Shown here: in pieces, positions 1 through 8,640 of the stretch
Numbering within the stretch: the stretch's first letter is position 1
How the letters are laid out: every line of letters starts with the position of its first letter
Source of the DNA: Neolentinus lepideus HHB14362 ss-1
Lineage: Eukaryota > Basidiomycota > Agaricomycetes > Gloeophyllales > Gloeophyllaceae
Reading direction: 5' to 3'
NCBI GenBank assembly: GCA_001632425.1
Contig: KV425609.1
Coordinates: 115,677-131,485, forward strand
DNA length: 15,809 nucleotides
The notes under the pieces: generated by a model
The model's database searches: none
The model's input: the letters and a program-made list of their open reading frames with translations, nothing else
Told to the model about the DNA's origin: nothing
Translations under genes and position numbers: made by a program

Positions 1-50
1 GGCAGTCCAATTCAAACCCAGCCCAGGTTCCGGGGCAATGTATGGTGCAG

Positions 51-142
51 CCCGGGGCATTAATACATTACGCTTAAAACATTACTGGGTATTGCATAAG
101 GGTTTCTTAAAATATTAGACATGTAATACATTAATACTACAG
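51..142 (+). repeat. Left arm of the bounding inverted repeat
   Basis: This AT-rich stretch starts with CCCGGGGCATTAATACATTA and is the reverse complement of 15718-15809. By eye, 51-133 matches with one mismatch in 83 and 134-142 adds two more. Read on the minus strand, the inner edge begins CTGTAGTATTAATG, so the unit could start with TGTA, an LTR-like terminus. It ends element A inside the integrase C-terminal region. The homology may continue into 1-50, but the right arm reaches the window edge, so this cannot be tested here. The 50 bases outside hold nothing recognisable except a second CCGGGGCA at 30-37. Confidence 0.9.
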
Positions 143-1639
143 CATTAGGTGTTCCGTGAAGATGTAGGCGCCGCGGCGATTGCACAACACAACAATGAGT
201 GGTCTGAGATAGCGCGGGCGCATCTTGCGGTTCAGCGACTTTTCGATGGTGGTATTGCGCATGAGTACTAGGTCGCCTCGCTTGAAGTCGAAATCGTGTA
301 TCATATACATGTGTTCTTTTTCGAATTGCCTTGCTGCTTCTACACGATGTTGGAGAATGCGGTGATGAAGGCGCTCGACTTGTTTGTCCCATTTCTGTAG
401 CGCAATAGCGCGTTGCGCTATGAGGTCGGTAGTGGATAGGATGGAATCGGGTGGTGGTTGGAGGTAGGTCACTTCGACAATATTGAGAGGAATGAGGGGG
501 TGCGCGCCGGTTACCGCAAAGTAGGGTGAACATCCCATGCGTCGCCTGATTGTGATGCGCTCTGACCAGATGACCGAATGGAATACCTGCGACCACTTCT
601 TAGAGTCGCCATCTGCCGCCTTGAATAGCGCTTGGCGCACGTCGAAGTGGGGGTGCTCCACAACACCATTTGCCCTGGAGTTGTAACTGCTAATCCGGAT
701 GTGTCGTATACTGAACTTCTTGCTCAAATACTCCATAGCCGCAACAAAGGGCTTGCCGTTGTCTGTGACTATTTCCGCAAGTCCGCCCCATCGACAGAGG
801 ATGTCTTCATAGATCCAATCACCTATTGATTGCGCATTCTCTGATCACAACTTCTTGGCTTCTGGATAGAATGTCAAGACGCATCGTGCTTGGATGATAT
901 AATGAAAACCACCTGAGACTGGGAGGTGCATGGTGTCGATATGGACTTTGGAAAATAGCGGTGCCGGAGTAGCGATGGTGGGTGGGATTAGCACTAGTCG
1001 GGACTGTCGCGTCTGGCATAGGTGGCAACTCTTGACATACCATGCAGCATCTTGGACACAGAATGGCCACCAGAATCATTCAAGTAGCAGCACTTTGGTC
1101 GCATAGATACCGCAGTGGCCTACACGATCGTGGCAGGCATGGAGGGCCTCGAGTCACACTTCGCCTAAGAGAACCAGCTGGTGCGTGCCTTGCGCATCCT
1201 TCTTCCAAAGTTTACCTCCGCTAACAAAGAACTGCGTTGCATACTTGACGAAGCTGATGTACTTGTCTTCTGCTATTTCGTCTGGCCTTGTTAGCATCTC
1301 GAACCAGTCGGGTAGAAGCGCCAATCACTGGTCGAGTTGCCACATGCTATCCATTCTTGGGAAGTCTGCGTAGGTAAGGCGCACCACATCGCTATCTTGT
1401 TCTTCGTCGCTATCTGCGTTTGACTGTTCATCAGCCTCTTCTACAAGGTCTTGTGCGAATACCGCTAGGTTAGAGGGTGATTCGAGATAGGCGATGGGGT
1501 TGATGAAGTGGATGAAGCTGTGAAGACGGTCTATCCAGTCATCAAACTCGGTGGCTTCATCCTGCGGCAGGTCATCTGGTTGGGGCGGACAACACGACAA
1601 GCCATCAGGTCCGTGCTTTACTCCTGGCACATGAACGAG
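143..1639 (-). pseudogene. Integrase region of element A (broken, C-terminus lost)
   Basis: This is the integrase part of pol, which would join retrotransposon cDNA to the genome. It continues in frame with RNase H after a TAA at 1640-1642. It opens with a linker ending near 1325, then an HHCC zinc-binding domain: His in CHD and GHCG, and Cys in SCHLC around 1012-1035. The catalytic core follows: Asp in VHIDTMHL (codon 935-937), Asp in VTDNG (761-763) and Glu in GVVEH (656-658), with 34 residues between the last two by my count. The C-terminal part has a basic IEKSLNRKMRPRYL segment near 190-240, then ends in AYIFTE at the inverted repeat. Four in-frame TGA stops break it, at 1325-1327, 1154-1156, 1076-1078 and 845-847. 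The catalytic residues survive, so decay is recent enough for the family to be clear. Confidence 0.9.
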
Positions 1640-2032
1640 TTAGAAGTGGAATGTAAGGATGGAGACAATCCACCGATTGATGCTAGCGGATGGCGTTATG
1701 TCGGGGTTCTGTAGCATGCCCTTGATATATCGCGCGTCGACTTCGATGACTAGATTTCGGACGCTGAGCAGGTAGAGACGTAGTGCACGTAGACTCCTGA
1801 ATAGACCGTAGATCTCGAGCTTTGGCTGTGAGAAGCGGCACTCACGGTCATTGAGCATGATGGAGCCAAACCAACTATAGTTGTGATTCTTGGTGTCCGC
1901 TGCTGCTTGTTGGCAGAGGTAGTCACCTACCGCAATATAGGAGGTGTCCACGGCTAGGATGACGGGTAAGGAGGATGTATAGTCGATGGGACATAGCGCT
2001 GGTGACTCTAATAGCACCTGCTTGAGGTCTGC
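1640..2032 (-). pseudogene. RNase H domain of element A pol
   Basis: This segment lies in the same frame as RT, separated by a TAA at 2033-2035 and closed by a TAA at 1640-1642. In the protein read from 2017, ILAVDTSYIAVG carries the first acidic residue (about residue 24), KLEIYGLFRSL the Glu (about 68) and VEVDARYIKGML the next Asp (about 94). That is the acidic layout expected of a Ty3/gypsy RNase H, which degrades the RNA strand of the RNA-DNA hybrid during cDNA synthesis. The ending NRWIVSILTFHF leads directly into the integrase linker (PGVKHGPDGLS). Neither flanking stop is a CGA-type change, unlike most stops in the window. Confidence 0.88.
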
Positions 2033-3577
2033 TTATGCTAGCTCCTGTTCAGGGCCCCACTCAAAAAGGACGTCCTTGCGCGTTAGTCTAGTGAGCGTGT
2101 CTGCGCGATGTCCGAAGTTCTTGATAAAGATCCTTAGCATGCCGACCATCCCTAAGAAGGTGCACACTTCGGATAGTGTTTTGCAAGGGCCCCAATTCCT
2201 AATGACCGCGACCTTTGACTCATCTGGTATCTGACCTTTGTATGTGCAGCGATGCCCTATAACGACGATCTCTGGGCCGCATACCGTCAACTTCAATCCA
2301 GAGAAGGTACCGCCGCAATAGCGCATGTGCTGTACGACTCTATTGAGCATCTGAAAGTGCTCCCACACGAACCGACGGATGTTGGGGTTCTCCACGATAG
2401 TCTCGTATGTTCCATCTGGCTGCTCATAGTGCGTTGGCGGCCCCTTCACTGGAACATCGTCGATGTAAGGAATGGTGTGCTCCGGTATCTCAGGTTGTAG
2501 GATCGCGGTAACGTCATCGTGGAAGATGAGGACTGAATTGCTCCAGCCCATAGGAAGAGTGACTAGTTGCATAGCGCCAAAGGGTGTCTGGAAGGTGGTC
2601 AGGTCACGTGAGGATTCCGCTATTTCTCTTTCATCATAGCCCACGTATAAGTCTAACATAGCGCCGCATGCGCACTTTGCAAACTGTTCAGCCATATGAT
2701 CTGGGATGGGGACGATGCCTGAGTGTTGTATGGTGACGGCGTTGAGGGCCTCTAGACTGTGGACTAAATGGAGTGATTTGCCATCCTTCTTGATGATGCA
2801 AAACCAGCACGACCTGTATGAGGCGTTGGATGGTTCGTAGACTCCCGCTGCTATCTTGCGCTTGATAACAGCACATACTTCGGGGTAGATTCCGGGTGGT
2901 ATCGGTATGTTGTGCTGGATCCATGGCATGTGCGGGAGTACTGGGAAATTGATGGGAGGGAAGAATTCCTTCTTGAAGTGACCGTGCTCATCATCGTTCC
3001 ACACGAAGGCTTCATTTTGCTTGCACATGAAGTCATCTAGTAGCACGAGCTCATCGCTAGTAAGGAATCCTTTGGGATGCGCTTTGTGTAGTGCCTCGCA
3101 CCGGTCTGCAGTATAGTGCCCTGTAGGTTTGAACACTTGTGGGGTCGGACTGAGAGTCAGCATGTCTGCTAAAGGGTTGCTGGTGATGTTTCGTATGATG
3201 TGATATTCTTTTGGTAGCATCGCTGGCACCGCACGCACCTTCTGCGCTACTGGTTTGTACTTCTTTTTCATTGCTGCTAGGACCAACATGAGAGAGTCGG
3301 TGGAATGTTTTTGCAATTTGATAATTTCTGCTGTTGGAACCCAATAAGAACCCGAAGACTGTGTAAGAACCTGAGAGACGGATGGAGAGTCGCAAGCGGA
3401 AAGGTATATGGAGTGGAGGAGTCCATCTGGGAGCTCACTCGCACTTTTGTCTAAGTTGATTTTGCATAGCGATGAGATGTGGAAAGTGTCGGGGGTGGCG
3501 GATGCCTCTATGATGACTGCGACCCAGTCAGAGTCGAATGGACTATCCTCTTCATGGTGCAGTAACTCTTTACTCAC
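2033..3577 (-). pseudogene. Reverse transcriptase of element A
   Basis: This is the longest open frame in the window (514 codons) and carries most of a Ty3/gypsy reverse transcriptase, which copies element RNA into DNA. Counting from 3577, the entry region has FKKEFFPPINFP (about 201-212) and GVYEPSNASYRSCWF (245-259). The first catalytic Asp is in MLDLYVGYDE (about 307-316), TFQTPFGAMQLVTLPMGWSN follows, and the active-site YIDDV box is at about 371-375. The end, FLGMVGMLRIFIKNFGH, is the usual connection toward RNase H. The frame opens without ATG: its first codon is GTG and it overlaps the end of protease in another frame. No stop lies inside. Downstream stops mean that RNase H and integrase would not be made. 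Confidence 0.92.
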
Positions 3578-4872
3578 TGCAAAAGGATCCGCTGAGGAAG
3601 CGTGGCTTGCCTCGCGGATACGTCGGTATAGTTGCTACTAGGTCGCTATTTGGATCGGTGATGGTTATGGTCTGCATCTTGTTGAAGAAATTCCGAATAT
3701 TGCTTTGCATTAAGATGTCAAAAGGCCAGCCCAGTAGGATGTCATAGGCAGGGTCATGTACCACATGCATTTGGAGATACCATGTGATAGACCCCGCCTG
3801 GAATGGGACGTTGCGTGCTAAACCGAGAGTGAGGTCGACCGTTTTGTTTGCGGACTGCATCTGCACCCTAACTGTAGGATCGAAAGTGATCCCAAGAGAC
3901 AAGCACACTCCTTCCGACATAGCGATGATTTGGGAACTGGGGTCGAGGATGGCCTCGACCTTCTCCTTGTTATCTACCAGCCCGACTATTGAGCACAGCG
4001 CTAGCGACTCCTTCGCTACATGGAAATGTAGTGGTATTTCACCTGGCACTAACCCTTTGAAGTATTGGTCCACAGGGTCAGGTATGATGATCTCGCCGCA
4101 CTCCTCCGTTTTGCCATATGTCAAGAGATCGGAGCATAGGAATGTTTTGGGTGAGGTGAGCTCCTCATCGGCCACCTCCTCTAGTGTTGCTTGTACGCGC
4201 TCTGGAGTAGGAGGGACGCACTTAGGTGTAATGAGGTTGCAGTACTTGTTCCTAACTTCTGGCGAGATAGCAAGGAGTTCCTGGGAGGTGAGCGACACGT
4301 AGGGAGTAGATAGCGACTGCCAAAAGACGTTCTCCGAGATGACTGGATTGTAAACCGGGGCTTGCGCACGATACGCTGGCTCCTTAGAGCGTGCTTGCTC
4401 TGCTTCCGCTACTTTCTCCTGCGATGTATCAAAGTGGATGGTTTTGGGTGCAGGTTGATGAGGGTGATTGATGTCGCGAGCTTGGGCGTATGGATGGATG
4501 GGTGCATTTGGCATATGAGCATATGAGGCAGTGGATCGTGCAGTTTACTGGGCGTCGAGGGTCCTGGTGCTGGCGCAGTTGTTTTCTCAGGTACCACCGG
4601 TGCAGAGGGAGTCACGTTGATAGGTAGCGCGGGTGCCTTGCCTTTGTCTGGGTGAGGCAGAACCTGGATGCCATCGAAGGTCGGGCACTTTCTGAGAGCG
4701 AATAGCTCCTTCTCTAGCGATTTGATGCGCTTGTTGACATCTAATTGGAATATGTCCTGAGGGGCACCGATTGTCTTGACATCCTCATAGATCATTTGTT
4801 CGATGATATTTGCTGCCACTTGACTTGGGTTGCACCTATGCCACTCCATAATCCTTTCGCACATATTCGTGC
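3570..4872 (-). pseudogene. Gag C-terminal linker and aspartic protease of element A
   Basis: The first part (4409-4864) encodes a hydrophilic linker with CERIMEWHRCNPSQV and a proline-rich tail. After a frame change at 4511-4526 the frame to 3570 carries a retropepsin-like domain: AILDPSSQIIAMS with the catalytic Asp at codon 3942-3944, and ILLGWPFDIL about 68 residues later, the usual second protease motif. Such proteases cut the Gag-Pol polyprotein. The active site is D-P-S rather than D-S/T-G; element B has D-P-G. The frame ends at 3570 in TAA and RT continues one base out of phase, so either recoding was used or a base has changed. The N-terminal frame is also disconnected from gag by the 235-bp deletion at 4873-4880. 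Confidence 0.85.
4511..4526 (+). repeat. 8-bp tandem duplication causing a frameshift in element A
   Basis: GCATATGA occurs twice in tandem (4511-4518 and 4519-4526). Element B has only one, slightly diverged, unit at the matching place near 14755-14762. The extra 8 bp shift the frame between the linker and the protease. It could be replication slippage or the footprint left by excision of a DNA transposon that makes 8-bp target duplications. Confidence 0.75.
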
Positions 4873-4880
4873 CTGGGAGA
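4873..4880 (-). other. Deletion junction: 235 bp lost between 8-bp repeats
   Basis: Element B has TCTCCCAG at 14164-14171 and again at 14399-14406, starts 235 bp apart. Element A keeps one copy and lacks the sequence between. The missing part encodes the CCHC zinc knuckle, and 235 is not a multiple of three, so the gag frame is lost downstream. This is a clear case of deletion between short direct repeats. Confidence 0.85.
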
Positions 4881-5940
4881 CCACTTTCATGATGATGTCA
4901 ACCAGCGATATATACTCCTCTACTTTGACCTTTCCTTCAGGGGCCTCTGCCTTTGCTTCCATTATTGTGGTAGCTGGCATTCCAGCAAGAAAGAATGATG
5001 CAGCCTCGAATACTGAAGTGATGCCATAAGGAGTATCCACCGCTTGCTCTGGGTTCTTAATCTGGAGGCATGTGTACACTTTAGTCCATAAGTCTTTGCT
5101 GAAGGTGCATTGGAGGGTGTGGTTCTGCTTGTGCTCCGAGATAAGGTCCCTGCAATGGAGGAAGCGCGTGATGAGGAGGAACTCACGATAGAAAGTGGAT
5201 AGGTCCGCCAAGTTGTGGATACTGATGTGTATGTGCTCCCCAACCAGTCTATCCATGTCACCCATGGAATAGCGCTGGTCTTCGTGCACCGCTGGGTATA
5301 GCATTTTGAGCACCGTGATGAACTCCTCGTATGTCTTGGCTGCGTCCTCGTATTCTGGCAACCCTTTCCACATCTCTTCTTCGTGCATAGGCACATATTT
5401 GACGGCGGCACACTTCTTGTCTGCTTCGTTCATTATGAGGGTAGGGTGCACCTTGAAGAGATCTTCTAGATCCTCCAAGTAGCACAGTAGCAATCACGGG
5501 TTTTCGGGATCAAATACCAGCGCTGCCTTGTTGCGACGCGATGGGAGAGGTTTGACATCTGCCATTGAGTTGGTCTCGGAGATGGTTTCTGAAGTGGATG
5601 GTGGAAGGACTGAATGTTTGTTGATAGGGGAGATGGGTGGAGGTGAAGCAGTTTGTGAAGGAGGTGCAGATAGCGCAGCTATGCAAGCTGATCGGTGCCT
5701 TGGAAATAGCGAAGCCAGGGGTACCTCCTCGGAGGATTCTGAGTCACTGTGAGGGGCGTTGGATGGCGTTTGGGCGAAATGACCCAGGTAGAGACGATTG
5801 GCAATGGCTACCGCTGTGTCATAGACTTCTTTGATTGCTTTGCTATTAATGCGCTCCCTTTTGACAAGGTCTAGGAAATGTTCCTGGTGCTGTTCAAGCT
5901 CTCTATGGAGATCGCTATTGTCTTGATCATGCCCTGACGT
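4873..5940 (-). pseudogene. Gag of element A (broken)
   Basis: Gag forms the particle in which reverse transcription takes place. The frame starts just inside the primer-binding site, at the codon matching B's ATG, which here is ACG (5938-5940). An N-terminal region with LEQHQEHFLDLVKRE is followed by a Ser/Pro-rich stretch. After an in-frame TGA at 5494-5496, in the same frame, comes the conserved gag core: CYLEDLEDLFKVHPTL, MWKGLPEYEDAAKTYEEF, YSMGDMDRLVG, LWTKVYTCLQIKNPEQAVDTPYG cut here into its readable parts by position 5050-5130. It ends at the 235-bp deletion, so it has no zinc knuckle. The TGA is shared with element B and sits where an Arg codon CGA would be expected. Confidence 0.85.
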
Positions 5941-5953
5941 CTCATAAAATCTC

Positions 5954-5971
5954 CCCTCACAGTGGGCTCCA
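5954..5971 (-). other. Primer-binding site of element A
   Basis: Three bases inside the LTR end, the minus strand reads TGGAGCCCACTGTGAGGG. A TGG start matches the CCA end of a tRNA, as needed for priming minus-strand cDNA. Element B has the same first ten bases at 13073. I cannot name the tRNA from sequence alone. Confidence 0.65.
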
Positions 5972-5974
5972 AAA

Positions 5975-7207
5975 TGATATGCACAGACACACAATGAAAC
6001 CCGTGAAAATGAGACCTAAAGTGTAGACACAACCACAAAGCAAACACCAAACCCTTGGTGTCAGATGGCTGCGAGGCCCAGGGTAGTGAAGGGTAATATA
6101 GTTTGGAGGGGATGGGTTTAGGTGAGACGTATAGTTGGGGCTAAAGGTAGGTTGGCGCCAAGTCGCTACTCGGCGGCAGTCTGAGGATTGAAGGTGACGC
6201 TATGTGCTATGTAGCACTATGTATTTGGCACTATGTGGTCTTCGATGCTCTATAGAGGAGCGCTACCGGTAGTTGCTGTCTCTAACTTGAACGTATATGG
6301 ACTCTAGTTAGCACTATGCTACAGCGCACAGGGCAGTCTAGGAGAAAGGAACATCTGTCGCTATCTCTGGGTGAAGTCAGAGGTACACAAGAGTACCTAA
6401 ATGCGAGTTGCAAGATGGACTTGGAAGAAGCTCTGATGCGAGACTGAAATCTGAAGAGTGTGGTGAAGATGACTTATTGTACAAACAGTAGAGTAATGGC
6501 TTAAATACAAGAGAGCGACTACTCTGTGTCCGATCCTATCTACCTACTACCGCGAGTTGTGCCTCTGCTCAGCCTCACATCCATATGACCTGTAATGCCT
6601 TGCTCCTAATCCGCATGCGCTCTTCGACCAATACCCTGCGCGACCAACTCTAACACACACGCCATTCTGCGGATGGGAGCCAGTTGGGTGCATCTTGACT
6701 TTGCATTAGAGCGCACCTCTTTGATGATCTGGGGGCGGGCTATGCTGCCAATGCTAGCGCGATACTGCCGAAAGAGGGATAAAGGGCGGGGCCACTCTGT
6801 GGTGCAGCAGTGTCATGATAGCTGTGGTCGCACCATGTGTCGATGCGCACTGCACGCATAAGGAAAGTCGTGCCAATAGAACTAGCACTTATCCGAAGCG
6901 ATGGTGGGCTGTACGCCATATGGAAAGGTGCCCTGAGACACCACCTCGGTTCAGACTGCAGTAACGATGCCAGCCAATGCATGCCAAAATGCCGATGACT
7001 CGACTGAATGACATTCAACCGACCGAGCTACCGAGGAGCTGTCCTAAGTGCGCTGAGGAGCCGAGAGCCTGGTCGCTGGTGTGTAGGGTTGCTAGTGCAC
7101 AGAGTACCAACAGTGCGCTATTGAGTCACTAAGTCACCGTTCCCACGAAGCACGCAGAATTGCCCTAAATCGCGTTTTCTGGGGTCAGAAGCCAACGGGG
7201 TCTATCA
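5975..7207 (-). repeat. 5' LTR of element A (1233 bp)
   Basis: The LTR begins TGATAGACCCC at 7207 and ends ATATCA at 5975, giving TG...CA ends with a 5-bp terminal inverted repeat TGATA/TATCA. It aligns along its length to both plus-strand LTRs (each 1314 bp). The 81-bp difference is mainly two internal losses, one near 6352 (about 42 bp, after GCGACAGA on the minus strand) and one in the TAGCG-rich section near 6200-6235. It carries a TATA-like box at 6500-6507. Confidence 0.92.
6500..6507 (-). promoter_or_regulatory. TATA-like box in LTR of element A
   Basis: The minus strand reads TATTTAAG, and the surrounding block (CTTGTATTTAAGCCATTAC) is nearly identical in all three LTRs. It lies about 700 bp into the LTR, a fitting place for the promoter of the element transcript. 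No transcript start can be seen directly. Confidence 0.5.
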
Positions 7208-8640
7208 CCAGAGCTCGGTACCCAGTTGATATAGGTCCGCAGATGGACCGCGAGCATGAAGGAAGAATCGAGTTGCCGATGGACGTGAGGGAAATGGCTC
7301 AGTCTCAGAAAGACGTCGAGGAAGGAGGAAGGCCTCCTGGCAGCATTCACAAGTTGGGGCCTCCACCGAAGGAGCGATCCCTAGGAAGTATCGAGTGAGT
7401 ATATGTGGAATTGTAGAAATTGGGAGACGGACTTGTGGACAAAAGGCAACAAGGTCCTTGGATGGCACAGCACCAGCAAGGACCAGACCACCCATGTCGA
7501 GGAGCAAGACAGACAAGGTCTAGTTGGCAGCATTGAGTGCACTGGGGTTGACTCTAATATGAATGTGGCACTCACGTGGAGGTAGGGGAAAAATATGCTT
7601 ACCAGAAGCACCCCCGGGTCACAGTCAAAGGCCGTATGATGGTAACCCAATTGTTCAACTTTCTCGATAACTACAGCCTCAGTCCAAGTGGCAAACTGTC
7701 CTGAGTAGAGGCGGGAGGTTCTTAAGGGAAACTGGTCTCGGTGGTACTCACTATGTCCATCCCACTCAAGACAAGTGCCAGGAGGAAATTCGGGCAAGTC
7801 ATAAGAAAGTAAAATGTCATCAGACACTGGTGCCAGTGGGTCTGGAGTTGTGGCATCGAATGGACTACTTGAGACAGACACCAAGGAAGGTGATACTGAT
7901 GGCGCAGGCATTGGAGTGATGTCCGGGTCCTCCCCATGTGAGTCCATAGTTGTCACGGTCAGAGGAGGAGGGAAGCGTGCTTCGAACTCAGCCCTACCGA
8001 AGAACTCAATCAAACAGTCACAGACGAGTGTCCAAGTCCCATATGCAATACGCGAAGGGGCATTTCATAGATGGTCCTGCTAGAGTGTGGCCAATCAGAT
8101 GGGTCAACCAGTCAGACAATGGATCCTAGAGCGATGGCTTACCAGTTGCTCGATGGTACTGTGGACTGCTCGATGCTGGTTCTCTAAGTGATAGTTCCAA
8201 TGAATGAAGTTCGTGGTATCTAAGACTAGCTTGATGGCGTCCAAATCCTGGTGGCAAGGATTAGGAGGGATTGGTCTGGCCATACTCTTCCTAGGCAGAA
8301 ACCAGGGTCGAGTGGAGTATTCTCTGCAAGAGGGTCAAGTGTGGCTTTTATGTTCAAGTATCTCCCAGAAGGCCGACTCAGGTAGTGCAGCATCTGCCTC
8401 GACGATCATTGTGCTAGAACTGGGGACAGTTCAAATTATAGTCCAGGGGAGTGTGATATGCACCAGATGATCCTGCCTGGATAAAATGGCATTTTGATGA
8501 CCTAACACTACCCTCATCTGCGACAGATATGAGGCGTCCATGGGTATATGGACAGTTAGGTGTGCCAGATGGTATCGCACATCAGGCCTATCTGCAGATG
8601 ACTTGCAGACAGGGTCACATGGAACGTATCCACTCAATGC
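7208..8640 (-). pseudogene. Broken multi-exon gene of unrecognised family, cut by element A
   Basis: On the minus strand one phase stays protein-like across two apparent introns. Exon one (to 8143) reads through VRYHLAHLTVHIPMDASYL and LDTTNFIHWNYHLENQH. A donor GTAAGCC at 8142 pairs with an acceptor at 8077-8080, giving an intron of about 63-66 nt. Exon two reads IAYGTWTLVCDCLIEFFGR, a Ser/Pro/Asp-rich stretch, then QFATWTEAVVIEKVEQLGY. A second donor, GTAAGCATAT at 7602, fits an acceptor near 7520. The third part includes PTCECCQEAFLLPRRLSE and runs until the LTR at 7207 supplies a stop. In-frame stops at 8431-8433, 8335-8337 and 8065-8067 are all TGA, as in the retroelements. Upstream, 8641-8890 is open in more than one frame, with possible further TGA at 8692-8694 and 8743-8745, so the 5' limit is uncertain. 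I do not recognise the family; it may be a host gene or part of another mobile element. Confidence 0.42.

Larger units (their letters stand above)
143..7207 (-). mobile_element. Element A: truncated, inactive Ty3/gypsy LTR retrotransposon
   Basis: Reading right to left, A has a 5' LTR (5975-7207), a primer-binding site, gag, an aspartic protease, reverse transcriptase, RNase H and integrase. The order protease-RT-RNase H-integrase defines Ty3/gypsy rather than copia. The element stops inside the integrase C-terminal region where the inverted-repeat arm begins, so the polypurine tract and 3' LTR are absent and no target-site duplication can be checked. It cannot move on its own: gag has lost its start codon, zinc knuckle and frame, and pol carries six stops. 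Its outer end lies inside a degraded host-like gene; bases 7208-7212 (CCAGA) would be one target-site copy. Confidence 0.93.

Noticed and set aside
51..142. Helitron end or telomere repeat
   Set aside because: There is no CTRR end with a 3' hairpin and no TTAGGG-type array.
60..596. Minus-strand frame of 178 codons
   Set aside because: It overlaps integrase, which is in a different phase and has clear motifs; this frame has none and runs into the inverted repeat.
3784..4302. Plus-strand frame of 172 codons opposite protease (and its counterpart at 14969-15487)
   Set aside because: It is the antisense shadow of the protease; it recurs in both copies only because the protease does.
7381..7602. 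Straight reading of the minus-strand frame through GTAAGCATAT to 7381
   Set aside because: After the donor-like GTAAGC the composition changes to intron-like, and a better frame resumes near 7520 and runs to the LTR, so splicing is more likely.
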